In this document: one piece after another, positions 11,101-22,089 of the stretch
Position numbering within the stretch: the first letter of the stretch is position 1
How the letters are laid out: each line of letters opens with the position of its first letter
NCBI RefSeq assembly: GCF_023278565.1
Contig: NC_064680.1
Location: 1,364,001-1,428,000 of the forward strand
DNA length: 64,000 nt
Origin: Colletotrichum lupini
Taxonomy: Eukaryota; Ascomycota; Sordariomycetes; Glomerellales; Glomerellaceae
Direction of reading: 5' to 3'
Notes under the pieces: model-generated
What the model was told of the DNA's origin: nothing
Databases searched by the model: none
What the model saw: only the letters and a program-made list of their open reading frames with translations
Translations under genes and position numbers: made by a program

Positions 11101-13957
11101 AGTATCTCGTAGTTTTTAGGTACTTAGTATAGGGTTATTTTTACTTTTAGTATACGCTAAACTACGGTATGAAAGTATCTAACTTTTTATTTATTTATCC
11201 CCTTATTTAGCTAGGTTTTCGCTAGTTTATTAATTTAATTAATAAGCTTTTTAAAAATCTCTACTTATAATTTACCTTCTATTATCTTAGTTATAAATAT
11301 ATAAAGAATTGCTCGTAGTTTAGATAAGAGCTCTAGGTTCTTATTATAGGTCTTAAAGTAGCTTCGGATTACGTTAATTATACTAAAAAAGTCGTTTTAA
11401 TTAAGATTACGTACCGCTTCGTAATAATAATTAGAGGCTTTGCCTACGAGTACGATATTAATTACCGAATAGTACTAATATTCCCTAATTCTAACTTTTT
11501 TATAATAATTATAAAATATTATTAAGGTTTCTTATAAGACCTTATACTTCCCCCTAGAATATAATTTCTTTTTTAAAAAGATCTTTTTAAGGTTTATAAA
11601 TTACTTTATATTTATTATTAGATTTTTAGTATTTATATACGATCCTTACGTCGCTACGTACTATTAATAACTTCGGGTCGTTTACTTCCTTTTTTATTAG
11701 CTAATTAGTACCGAATTTCGTATTAGTAGTAGTAACGAGTTATAGATCGAAATAGGTAGAATTATTAATTATCGTACTTCTAGTACTATATTTTACCCCG
11801 GTATATCCTTTTATAATAATAGATTTCCGTTAGTAATTATAAAGAGGAAATCTAGGTCGTTTACCCTTTTTTTGAATTTATTAAAATAATTATACGCTCT
11901 ATTAACTTATACTTAGTTTTATAATACGAATTCCTTTTTTATAATTATTATTATTAATATTTTATATAGCTCTTATAATTATAATTACGCTAGTAATACC
12001 CCTCGCCTATAAAGGAATTTATTAACTACTTTTATAATTCCTAAGCTTACGCTCGTAAACTATTCGTTTAGTTAATAACTAAAGTTATTTACGATTTTAT
12101 AAAATAGGGGTTACCCCTATAGCCCCTTTTTTTTATAAACCTTAGTTAAATAGATTAATATTACGTTAATTTACTTATTATTAGGCTAATCCGCAATTTT
12201 ATATATCTACGTCCCTTAATAGTCCGGGTTAATATTTACTTACTTATAAAGGATTGGAATTCTATTTAAGATCGGGTTTCGTCCTTTTCTTTTTTACCCT
12301 AACTCGCTAAGGGTCGTGCTCTAGCTTATGCCTATATTAATAATTACTAATATATTTAATCTTAACGGGGATATATCTAATCTGCGCGCTAGTTATAATA
12401 AATCCGTACTTTTATTACTTAACGAATTTATTAAGGTTTAAGAAATTCCCGCTTCCTCTCGCTATCTCGCTATTACTCTCGTTTTTATTATGTTTAATAA
12501 TTACTACTATCTTTTTAAATCGCTAGCTATCGTATTTACTAAGATCTTCTTTTTTATTTAATATAAAAAAGTAGGTTTTAGTAGTTCCTTTTTATAATAA
12601 TAGTAGTAGACGTTTATATTATTATAAGAAGATATAGTAATTAGTCTCGGGATCTTTATTAGTTATTAATTTCCGCTATTTTATATATTTCTAACCTCTT
12701 ACGCTTTATACTCTTTATAATTTCTAAATAGCTTTTTTTTTAACTTACCTCCCCTTAGGTAGTATTTTATAAGAATAGTTAAAAATAGACGCTAAGCGGC
12801 TTATAAAAAAGCTATATAGGCTATTAAGAACTGTATAGGCCGTTAAGTATAATTAACGAAATTAAGCCCTCCTTTTTATAAAATTATAAATTTTAAAAAC
12901 TTACTAAAAATACTTACTTATTACTTATATATAATAAGGTTAAATATTTTAAAAATCTTATTCTTTATAGCCTCTCGGTACCCTATTTTATATTTTTCAA
13001 GTAGTCTTTTTCGTAGCTTAATTATAGTTAAGTAATTATTACTTATTAGCGATCCCTTTTATTATTTAGTTAATTTTTTAAAATTAATAATCTTGCGCTA
13101 GGAGCTAATATAAAAAAAAGCCCTTTAGCGGCCCTTTAGAAAATTCTTTTTTTTTCTTTTTAAATCCTCGTCTTTTTAGCCTTTTTTTAAGCTAATAATA
13201 ACTTTAGTAAGAGGTTATAGGACTATTTTAAAGTAGCTACTTTCTTTTTAAGTTAATTTCTAAGATCCGTAATACTCTTAACTCGATACTATTAAGACCT
13301 CTAAATCCCCTCTTTTTTTATTAAACCGTCCCTTATATTATATTCTTAAATAATACCTAGGGGGTAGTTAAAGGAGCTATAAGGAGGTTATTTAAATCGC
13401 GGGCTTAAGGTCGTATTTATAAAATCCTTATAATAATAAACTTTTCTATATACTATAAATCTCTTAGCTTAATAACTCCTATAGGGTTACCTTTATTACT
13501 AAATAAAAATATTTATATTTAGAAATCTCTTTTTTTAATCGCGCAGTACTTTTTTATACTATATTATTAAGCTCGTTTATTATACTAATTAATTAGGTAA
13601 GTAGTCGTTACGTAAGTATTTCTTTTTACTAATTTAACTAGTTAATTTTTAATTATAGGCCGGTTATAAAAAAGTCGTTTAGTAAAAAAGCTATTTAAAG
13701 TAATAATAAAAAGCTAGTTACTTAAGCGGTTTTATTAATTAATATAGTTTAATATAATAAACGTCGACCTCTCGTAAGTAATAAAGGGCTATAATTATTT
13801 AATTCCGTATAGTATTTAAGAATTACCTCTTTTTTTATCTATTTCTATAAGGTTAATTAATACGAATCTCTTATCCCGTATAGTATTAAGAGGTCGTCTC
13901 TTTTACGTAGCGAGATACCTTATTAATTTATAATAATAGAATTTAATTACTAATTAG
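8194..13957 (-). pseudogene. Copia copy A gag-protease-integrase remnants
   Basis: Homologous to 23181-28885 of copy B. By that alignment the integrase lies at about 9320-9915, the protease-like domain at about 9925-10165, the gag zinc-knuckle relic near 10865, and the gag body up to about 12500. The part from about 12500 to 13957 is unassigned, as in B. It is more AT-rich than B and has more stops; nothing is translatable. Reverse transcriptase and RNase H lie off the left edge. Confidence 0.7.
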
Positions 13958-14162
13958 TATTAGTATCCCTATTATAAAGTAGTTAGTTCGAACCGTAGTT
14001 AACGAAGAGATTAATTAAATTATATAAATATCTGCGTAGTAGGTATAAAAAGGAGGTTCTAACCGTAGGTTAGGCTAGCTACGATAATTATAAATAGGGC
14101 CCCTAATTGGCCCCTGCGCAGTCGGCTGTATGCCGCGGTCGAATTGGACTTCCAATCCGACA
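13958..14162 (-). repeat. Copia copy A 5' LTR (right end of element)
   Basis: A 205-bp segment nearly identical to the two 202-bp LTRs of copy B. The length difference is a 3-bp tag insertion in the stretch gcgtagtaggtata. The outer end reads ...aatccgaca, giving the expected CA terminus; the inner end reads tattag, where TG has become TA by RIP. The next five bases (ccatg, 14163-14167) would be the target duplication, but the matching copy lies outside the window. Confidence 0.9.
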
Positions 14163-14637
14163 CCATGGGAGGGTTTGCGGGTAGCCTGAGAGTGGTATGA
14201 TATACACATTCAAACTTGACCGGACTGTCCTTGACCATGGGCACAGGATGTCCTGGCAGCGCGCGACTGTATTCCTTTTGCAAACCTGCGCGGTCGAACT
14301 CGTCCACTCCGTAGTCAACCTGCTCAGCCGAGATGTTTACAGCTTCACGCAAGGGCCAAGTAGCTAGGTTCCAGCAGAACTTGCCGGTCAGCTCCGCGTT
14401 GAGAACCGTATCCTTTCTTTGCTGGTCCGGTTTTTGATTGGCCGAGAACATAACATAGGGTGGATCGAATGTGAGGTTATTGAACTGAGAATAGGGTGCC
14501 AGGTTGTGCGTCTTCGGATCCGTTGCTGAGATGGTCGATATCCAGCCAATTGGCCGAGGAACAACGCATGCCTTGAACGGATCATGGGGAAGGTTGTGAG
14601 GTATTCCTCCCGACTGACTGCCAGGCTCAAAGTACAT
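14163..14637 (-). pseudogene. Flavin-reductase-like domain protein, 3' part cut off by Copia copy A
   Basis: The minus-strand frame starts at 14637 (MYFEPGSQSGGIPHN) and has the features of the flavin reductase-like, FMN-binding family (DIM6/NtaB type): PRPIGWIST at about residues 27-35, LAPYSQFNNLTFDPP next, then KDTVLNAE and FCWNLATWPL. Family members bind FMN and use NAD(P)H to supply reduced flavin. After about 158 codons (ANPPM) the frame runs straight into the LTR of Copia copy A; the few codons read beyond are LTR sequence. Roughly the last third of a typical 200-250 residue protein is missing and should lie beyond the other end of copy A, outside the window. The coding part itself shows no RIP-type decay. 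It is divergent from the cupin gene, with a shared 617-bp upstream region. Confidence 0.85.
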
Positions 14638-15254
14638 GATGATGGAACTCGAGAAGATACCGTATGCTTTTTTGGTTGAGATATGTTTGAATTTAGATGA
14701 GAAATCGATTTCCTGGACGGCGAGGTCAAGTAGCTTACATCAAAAGAGCTGAGAGTATCAATCAGTGGCTCTACAGACTATCATGTCTGTATTTACGTTC
14801 AGAAAAGAAAACCCTCGCAACGTACGGCAATTAGAATGCTTTGACACACAATTCTCAACAACCAGAGTTGCTGCCCGGGTAAGGGTGTGAGGGGGGTAGC
14901 GTCGGGCCCATGTCCACCGAGCCGGGCCAGAGCGGACATGAGCCAGGCAAGTGGAAAACACGGCCGATGAGATTGAACTTTGCATCCGCAAACACGGAGC
15001 TCGGGTTTTCCCCCGTTGTCAAGCAAACCAGACCACGCATTTGAGATTCGTGCGTTATGTGCAAGCTTTGGGCATCTGAAATGAAATGGAGTTACCTTGG
15101 TGATGCGAAAGAATGCATATAACGTCACGACATCTCCAATTCTTCTGCTGAACTTTCAACGTGCGGCCAAACGTGTAAGAAAACTAACTGTTGAGGCACA
15201 CAAATATTATACAACCTTTTCTCAATCCCGACACTTCTTCCAAGCTCTTTCACC
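14638..15254. promoter_or_regulatory. Shared upstream region of flavin reductase fragment and cupin gene
   Basis: A 617-bp divergent intergenic stretch of normal base composition. Short open frames here (for example 14799-15128 on the minus strand) show no protein-like pattern. I see no clear TATA box or repeat. Confidence 0.35.
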
Positions 15255-15889
15255 ATGGATGTAGATGATGATGTCGAGCTCGGTCCCGGGCGCGATATTC
15301 CAACGGACGGAATTCCAGTCAACTTCGTCCCTGCCAAAGCCGGGGACGTCATCAAGCTAGGACTCATCACTTGCCGCGTCTTGGAAGATGGATCCCGCAC
15401 AGGTGAGCTACCACTGAATGATATCCGCAGTTATACTCGCAATAAGGGTTTAAATTTGGTTTCATGAAGTGAGAGCTAACCGTATCTGTGCTTGCAGACA
15501 ATCGTATCGGGGCCGCCGAGTTCACTCTCCCTCCCAGCTTGAAAGGACCTCCAGCCCATTGGCACGAGATGCATGACGAGACATTTTTGACGACCAAAGG
15601 CACCATTCGATACCACATCCCAAAGCCTGATGGCACCGAGGACACCATCGACGCGAAAGAAGGCGACTATGTCACGGTCCCTGTTCGGGCACCGCATACG
15701 TTCAGCAACCCGACTGACGAGGAGGCCAAGTTTTTCAACACATACACTCCGGCATACTACATCAATTACTTCAAGCTGTTGGGAACATACGTACAAGAGG
15801 GGAAGCCAATCTCGCCGAAGGAGCACTTGGATGCGATGTCGAACTACGCAACTCTTCCTGTGCCGAAGAAATACTCCCAGAAAAAATAA
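15255..15889 (+). CDS. Cupin-fold protein, two exons
   Basis: CDS join(15255..15402,15498..15889), 179 aa. The intron starts gtgagc and ends cttgcag; joining keeps phase (ACA G|AC). The protein is a single small beta-barrel of the cupin 2 type. Metal ligands are visible as H70-W-H72-x4-E77 in motif 1 (PAHWHEMHDETF) and H116 in motif 2 (VPVRAPHTFSNP). The middle resembles small fungal cupins annotated as quercetin dioxygenase-like, but that specificity cannot be read from sequence and the protein is half the size of bicupin quercetinases. The C-terminal 45 residues (YYINYFKLLGTY and a PKEHLDAM helix) are typical of this fungal subgroup. No signal peptide, so likely cytosolic. It shares its upstream region with the truncated flavin reductase gene, and a P450 gene follows on the same strand. 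Confidence 0.85.
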
Positions 15890-16586
15890 CAGACTTAGGG
15901 GACCGCATTTGTGATGCTGTATACACATTCCAGGAATCTGGATTGTTGTACTTAGTAAACCCCGCAGGCTCTGATCACACAAGAACCTTGGTAATTGAAA
16001 CTATCACTACCATGGTACAACCATACGTTCCTGGTTTGCCACATTCTACACAGACCTGTTGACTTGCGAGTGACTTAATATGCCTACATCTCACACTGAG
16101 ATCCTTCCTTTTTTCACAGTGTTGGCCGTCATGTTCCACCTCAAAATCCCGGTGAAGAGGGGTTGGGCGGGGTGGTCGTAACATTTCGGCCGGCGCGCAG
16201 TATGACGCCGGGACTGTTTTCCGGACCCCTCATTGTCTATGCATTTACCGAGCTCCCATCACACCCCGGGGGTGTCGTCATGTGTTCGAAGCTGCCAAGC
16301 TGGGCCTGGGATAGTGTCAAGATTGACAAGACGCAGCAAGCCATTGGGACTGGGCTATCTAACGATAACGAAATGATACCTTTGGATACGTCTTCGCATT
16401 TATATGATGTTCCCACCTCACGTCTGATTCTAGCGTGACGATGACTTGATACTCATTGTAACTCGTATCATACATTGAAGTGAACTTGGAAAATCGAAGC
16501 TCGCCGCTACAAGGCCCCTAGATATCTCATCACCATCTACTCTACTCACTCTTTCCTATGCGATTGTCACAAACCTGGTAGACACC
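15890..16586. other. Intergenic region, cupin to P450
   Basis: A 697-bp spacer holding the 3' end of the cupin gene and the P450 promoter. An open frame at 16163-16438 (+) has no family resemblance and no splice support. Otherwise I see nothing. Confidence 0.5.
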
Positions 16587-18376
16587 ATGTTTATTGTCGC
16601 CTTACCAGCCATTTTCGTCGTGGTCACTCTGACCTTCGGTGTATTTTACGTACTCGTAGACTACATCCGTATCTTGCGGCTCAGACAACGAATGGCACCT
16701 GGGCCGTTCCCGCTACCGCTTTTTGGCAACATCTTCCACATCCCAAGCAGCAGACAGTGGAAGAAGTTTGAAGAATGGTCGCTGAAGTATCAATCTCCCA
16801 TCATTACAATCTGGGATGGACACACCCCGGTCGTCATTTGTAACGATGCTTGGTCTATGTCTGACCTCTGCGACAAGCGGGCAAACGTCTTCTCATCTAG
16901 ACCTGTAAAGACACTTACCGGAAAGATCTTTGGCCTCAACAAGTTCAATCAAGCGGGACTTGCATATGGTGAGCAGTGGCGTGTACACCGTCGCTTGACT
17001 GTAAGTCGCATCCCTGTTCAGAGTGGTTCTAACAAAGCCTTCCTTCCGCTCGTAATTCTAGCTGCTGACATGAACAAATCGTGCTCCGTAGCACTCTGCT
17101 GCCAACGCCCAGGTGGTCCAGACATATCGTACTTCCCAAGCCAATGAAGCGAAGATATTGATTGAAGACTGTCTGACGAAACCCGATCGATTCGTTGACA
17201 GTGCCTTACGCTTTACCGTATCGATTGTATCCATTATTGCCTGGGGCAGACGCATCGGGACTGAATCAGACACAGTCTTGAAGGTAGCTCAAGCATATGT
17301 CGGTAGCGCCAACCTCGGTTTCCCAGGAAAGACATACACCGAGGCCATACCTGCTCTTGCTGATATGCCGGCATGGCTGAATCCGCTGCCAAACCAACTC
17401 AGGAAGCTAGCCCAAACGTCGAACAAGTACTTTTACGCACTTTCCGACGAGGGATCCAACGCGGTACAAGACAACTTCGCCAAGAGACTACTGAAAGAGA
17501 AGGAGGAACATGGCCTCAGTAAAGTCGAAATTTCCAACCTCACAGGCAACTTCATCGGCGCCGGGGTTGACACTACCACTAGCACCATGCTGACTTTTGT
17601 TCTGGCCATGTGTTTGAATCAAGACGTTCAAAGCAAGGCGCACGAGGAAATCGATCGCATCGTCGGCCGCGATCGTTATCCCGACTGGTCCGACGAAGAC
17701 AGTCTCCCGTATTTGGCGGCAGTCATCAACGAAACACTCAGATGGCGGCCTGCATTTGCTCTTGGCGGGCCTCCCCATGCACCCACCGAAGATGAAATCT
17801 ACAACGGATTCTTCTTTCCGAGGGGAACATCGATCATCGGAAATCTCTACGCCATGCACCGAAACCCGCGGGAATTCCCCCAACCGCATCGATTCTGGCC
17901 GGAACGTTTTATGGAAAGTTTTGATGGGCCAGCATATCCTAACAAACGTGGACACAATACCTTTGGATGGGGACGTCGAGTCTGCAGCGGTGAAGCATTG
18001 GCCCAACAAAGCTTGTACTTCACCATTGTCTCTCTTCTCTGGGCTTTCGAGATCCGTCCGGGTGTAGACGAAAAGGTGGGCTAGTGCCAAGCTGAGTTTT
18101 GTCTTCATCAGGAGCTAATGACTTTTAAACTAGGGCAACGAAGTCGTTTTGGACCCAGATGCGTACACTGTGTCTCAGGTCAACCGTCCACTGCCTTTCA
18201 AAGTTCGCTTTCTGGCTCGATCCGAGACGATTGCAACTTTGGTGAGAACTGGTGCGCAAGAGGCGCGCACGCAACTGCGAGCGTATGACGCAATTACCAA
18301 CGTCACGTTTGAGAGTGCGCAGTCTGTCTCCCTTGACATGCCCATCGCGCAGGCAGAGAAGGGTTCAATCGTTTAG
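16587..18376 (+). CDS. Cytochrome P450 monooxygenase, three exons
   Basis: CDS join(16587..17000,17092..18075,18134..18376), 546 aa; both joins keep phase 0. An N-terminal membrane anchor (about residues 4-26) is followed by a Pro-rich hinge (MAPGPFPLPLFGN). Helix I shows GAGVDTTTST, helix K NETLR (the ExxR pair), and the heme loop FGWGRRVCSG, with C436 as thiolate ligand. Length and motifs are normal for a microsomal fungal class II P450, so it would insert oxygen into an unknown substrate using a separate NADPH-P450 reductase at the ER. The pattern resembles fungal secondary-metabolism P450s of the CYP64/CYP620 kind; this is an impression, not a search result. The first intron (17001-17091) ends ccgtag, the second (18076-18133) ends aactag. 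The gene is intact. Confidence 0.9.
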
Positions 18377-18691
18377 TCCTGACGTCTGGATCGTTCAGTA
18401 GAATGTCGAATGATCTGAGACTAAGCCGACTCGGTGAAGTATACACAGGTGTCCAGACGCCTTTGAGATGAGGCAACTGCAGACATTTTGGGTTTGATTG
18501 CATTTGGAGACGGTCATATGTTCCATTGTAGTGACTGTAGCAAGTTAGTACTTTATCTACTTCCGTCAGGTCTGCTGACGGACGCTTCTCATTCCACGCC
18601 TTGTCTGCAACTAGGGCTCGAACGTGAGAAATTTCAGTCAGAACTTTTGAACTTTGACAACTTGCAACTCATATAGGTACAGTCATCCATA

Positions 18692-20479
18692 TCACACCAT
18701 TGACAACCACTGCCGTGACTTCGAGTGAGCGACGCGAAGACACATCAGACGAGTAGACATAAGATAGTATCCACCAAGTACTAGAACACTCAGACAGATA
18801 CAAAATGAGATTAGAACCCAGATGTATGGCGAAATCATAGCTTCCTTTTCTTTGGGAAACCAATTGAAGAAGTCCGTAGAGAAAATTGTCTGATTTGAGA
18901 GTTATCACGTTAGAATACTTTGCCGCGATGATCAGACTTCCAATTTCCGTACAATAAGACGTACCAAGAAAGATACCAGACAAGCAGTGGCAAGGATCTG
19001 ACTTACTGCAACAAACATGCTGGGTAGAAACACCATGGAGAAAATGGAAATATTCTGCATTCGCTTCCCATCTCGTTTGGATTCCAGGGCAATTTGCATG
19101 TTGGTCCTTGCATGAGACTGTACACGAGTTAGTGGGATATTATGATGAGAGTGTGTATGATTAAGCTGAGTATAAATAAACTCACGAGCTGAGTCGCCAT
19201 CGACATTCCGTCTAATCTCATAGTACAGTCTCTTATAGTGTCCTCATACTCGTTTATTATCGACCTCAATCGGTTTCTGATCATAGAATTCACTTTTGCT
19301 TGCTTCCGCTTTAGATCTGCTTTGGTATCGGCACAAGCAAATGCCGAACGTCCATCCATGACGTTTGATGTTGAGTAACTCTCGGCCATTCCTTCGATAT
19401 GAAGTAGCATCTCTTCCACCTGTGTCTTCCAGTTGAACAGGCCATTTCGGAGCTCCGTGGTGTTAAGCCAAAGGTCGATGATTGGCTGGGTAGCAGCCTG
19501 GTCACTTTCGCTTCCCTCATCGGAACCCAAGTAGTATGTAGCCTTTTCCAGCTCGCCTTGAGTATCCTCAACGAGCCGCTTTAGCTGTCTCTCTCTCTCT
19601 AGCTCAGTGAAGATTCCCGGAAGTAGGAATGGGTGTGACAAGGCGCTGGATGAGCAGTAGAGTCTGTCAATAATCTCATCCTCTATTTCAGCAGTGGTGC
19701 CGAAGACGATAGCGTTCGTCGAACCTGTCTTTGATAGGTGTGTTACCGAAAGAGCTAAGTCGCCATCCCATGCCATGGAGGTCCTGCTGTGATAAACTTC
19801 GAAGGCTTAGAATATGACGGTCTGTTGTCTACTCAGACTAGTAGACTTTGGTGTGAACCCACCGATAGCTGGCTCTTCAAGCTCACCCATAGCCACATCT
19901 CCCGAACAAAAGCTTGCCACATCTCCACGGCTGATGGTCCGAGAGATGCCACTATGAATCATCAGCTTGCTACAGATATATCTGAAGGTCTCGCGTGAAA
20001 AAGAAAGAGAGCGGATGGTTTTGGGTTGGTAAGCTGACGGGCTAGTCTTGGCTCGTCTTGCAAATCTGCAACAGATAATATCAGCCTTTCGCAATGCCAG
20101 TCTCTTCAAACCCCAGTACAACTATACTCATTGACAAAAAGCTTACACGACAGTGATCTTGGGCTTGTAGCTCTGGTCAAGGTCTCTGTGGTTCTTTTCA
20201 CCGACTTTTATTAGTCTGAGAGCAACCAGCTATGGGTTGAGGCCAACACACGGCCACAAACCTCATGAAACCATTCCTTCCAACCTTCATCATTCACCTT
20301 CCACTGTTTGGGCTCCTGCAATAATGTGAGCTTTTTGTTAAGTATTGATCAATGACTTACCTTACCCCATCTTCGTCGTCTAATTGGACAACTTTGACAG
20401 ATCTTGGCTCATATTCAAAGACGTTGGCGAGATCGGTCTCACTATTACTCAGCAATGACCCATCGAGGAGCCAGTCCAT
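18692..20479 (-). CDS. CorA-like (magnesium transporter-like) two-helix membrane protein, seven exons
   Basis: CDS complement(join(18692..18889,19007..19117,19186..19805,19863..20065,20147..20193,20262..20315,20366..20479)), 448 aa; all six introns preserve phase. The C-terminal part is characteristic of the fungal CorA-like family: a charged coiled-coil stalk, MATQLSHARTNMQIA at about residues 340-354, then TM1 (IFSMVFLPSMFVATIF) leading to DFFNWFP and TM2 (YIWVLISFCICLSVLVLGG). The GMN ion-channel motif of true CorA proteins is absent; the place is taken by DFFNW, so Mg2+ transport is uncertain. Many such proteins occur near heterokaryon-incompatibility and kinase genes in Sordariomycetes. 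Without the 57-bp intron at 19806-19862 an in-frame TAA (19807-19809) would end the protein early, so that exon border matters. The start is the first ATG of the assembled frame. Confidence 0.8.
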
Positions 20480-21354
20480 GTTTCAATTAATCAGGTAGGT
20501 GATATTTGTGGTGGTAGGTTATACATGTGGTTTATTTCCGTTTCATTCAATGAATGATGGACAAGCGTTGGATCATCCTGAGGGTGGAAATAGCTGCATT
20601 CTTTCTTGAGACTGGCAACAACACGGTACTTCAATCCGGCAGTCACTGGTGTCAACAGCCCTAATGACATTGGAGAACTGCCTCAACCCTTTGCCAACAT
20701 CCGAATTTCTCCGTATTCCTGGAACGAAAGCTTCAACAAAAACGAGCCTCTGTGAAGAGTGAAACGAGGCATCTCGAGGCAGCCCAACCACTCCAAAGGA
20801 GCCCGAACTCCGCCCAAGGCGCTCTTCGGTATGCAAAGGAGGGGTCGAGATTCCGAAGTATCCACCCTTCCTGCAGGTCAAAAGCTCCGTTACTAATCTT
20901 CTCATGATAGAAAGCAGCTAATCAGTATAACGCAAGAAGCAATGCTACCCTGGCGTGCCAAGATAGATGCTCCGCCTGGTTGGAAGTACTGCAAATGAAG
21001 AGGTAGGCTTCGCTGCGGGCTGACAGCAGTATGCGATGATGTCGACGACTTCAAGATGTCTCCAATGATCGATTCACGTCGCCCTCCAAACCGATACTTG
21101 TCGGCATGTCGATGGCAAGATGTAACGCGTCTGTGCCTAACACTGCCTTTGCCTAGAGTCTCGCTCGCCTCATTCGGGTAGCCTGACGAGCGTGGTTCCC
21201 CGCCGTGTGGCCAACACGAGGCATAATCTGATTCGTTATGAACCCTGCCCCGGAAGAGGACTCCGACAGGTAGGCCATACAAAACTGTCAGTATGCAGCC
21301 CGTCATGCGTTCCGGCGATCAACTCAACCTTTTGGAGTTGTTCACCAAGCAATC
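20480..21354. other. Intergenic region of 875 bp
   Basis: Upstream region of the CorA-like gene and of the tiny gene at 21355. Minus-strand open frames at 20573-20905 and 20902-21306 show biased, Arg/Ser-rich composition without family features; I regard them as non-coding. Normal GC content and no RIP signature. Confidence 0.45.
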
Positions 21355-21725
21355 ATGACGAAGGAATTTGTTAGTGGTCGATATTGCGATGAGACAATGC
21401 TCCATCAGAAGCTCAGACAGTTGTTCCCGAACGCTTCGGGAGATGATATTGGAGTTCGAGTAAGACAATTCAAACTGTGCTCTCCTTCTTTGTGCTTTTT
21501 GTGTGCTAAAATCGAATCACCCAGTTCTCGCGAGGGAAATGGAACCTTGACCTGCCGCGGTCCCTCACACCAGTAAGCGACGAGCAGAACTATTGATGCA
21601 TTCGAGTTTCAACATGGCTGATTTTTTGGCACTTGAAGGAAGAGCGGAATCTCTTCAGGTCTTCTTCTGGACCTGGCCACTATGCAAGCATTAGGCAGGT
21701 TTCACGCGAGACGAGAAGGGGATAA
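21355..21725 (+). CDS. Tiny intron-bearing protein, paralogue of the gene at 32556
   Basis: CDS join(21355..21459,21525..21572,21639..21725), 79 aa. Intron 1 is gtaaga..cccag; intron 2 is gtaagc..cttgaag with branch-like gctgatt. Joined, the middle reads KLRQLFPN, then VRFSRGKWNLDLPRSLTPEE. It aligns without gaps over 23 residues with the protein at 32556-32823 (RKNSYVIRAPRDLSPDE), and both have an intron exactly between the Pro and the acidic residue codons. This shared intron is the best evidence that both are genes. There is no signal peptide, membrane segment or known domain. The stop codon ends at 21725, immediately before the 5-bp target duplication of Copia copy B, so its 3' UTR is interrupted. 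An alternative is read-through of intron 2, giving a shorter 58-aa form. Confidence 0.55.
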
Positions 21726-21730
21726 GTGAC
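21726..21730. repeat. Target site duplication (gtgac), left copy
   Basis: The five bases gtgac precede the first LTR of Copia copy B and recur at 29088-29092 directly after the second LTR. Confidence 0.92.
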
Positions 21731-21932
21731 TGTTAGTATCCCTATTACAGGGTAGTTAGTTCGAACCGTAGTTAACGAAGAGATTAATTAAACTATATAA
21801 ATATCTGCGTAGGTATAAAAAGGAGGTTCTAACTATAGGTTAGGCTAGCTATAATAATTATAAATAGGGCCCCTAATTAGCCCCTATATAGTCGGCTATA
21901 TACTACGGTCAAATTAGACTTCTAATCCGATA
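21731..21932 (-). repeat. Copia copy B 3' LTR (low-coordinate)
   Basis: 202 bp, begins tgttagtatccc and ends ...aatccgata, where the terminal CA has become TA. It retains the intact TG at its outer end, next to unique DNA. Confidence 0.9.
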
Positions 21933-21936
21933 CTAA

Positions 21937-21951
21937 CTTTCTCTTTTTTTT
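21937..21951 (-). promoter_or_regulatory. Polypurine tract of Copia copy B
   Basis: On the minus strand a 15-base purine run (eight A, then GAGAAAG) sits four bases inside the 3' LTR, the place where plus-strand DNA synthesis is primed in LTR retroelements. It supports the minus orientation inferred from the domains. Confidence 0.6.
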
Positions 21952-22089
21952 ATCGATTTAACCGCTACGGTTAGAGGTATAATTCGACCTCGGGCCCGTT
22001 TACTAAGTCGTCTCCTTTTCCCCCTTTTCTCTATTTTTTTTATATAACCTATCCCTCTATTCGTACGGTAACTTTTCTATTATTTATAA

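Larger units (their letters stand above)
1..14162 (-). mobile_element. Ty1/Copia LTR retrotransposon, copy A (left part outside window, split by a Gypsy insertion)
   Basis: Copy A consists of positions 1-122 and 8189-14162; the middle is a nested Gypsy element. It aligns throughout with the complete copy B at 21731-29087: position 1 matches about 23059, 122 matches 23180 and 14162 matches 29087. About 1.33 kb of it, including the second LTR, RNase H and most of the reverse transcriptase, is therefore off the left edge. By homology to B, gag, protease and integrase read on the minus strand, so the LTR at 13958-14162 is the 5' LTR. CpA/TpG dinucleotides are almost gone, every frame is full of stops, and the element must be dead. 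Compared with B, copy A carries about 62 extra bases near 13560-13640 and more C-to-T/G-to-A change. Confidence 0.85.

Noticed and set aside
1..14100. AT-rich block as mitochondrial DNA or a centromere
   Set aside because: Recognisable gag-pol domains, LTRs and TSDs plus retained CpG explain it as RIP-mutated retrotransposons.
16163..16438. 91-codon open frame between cupin and P450
   Set aside because: No family resemblance, and it lies in the P450 promoter region.
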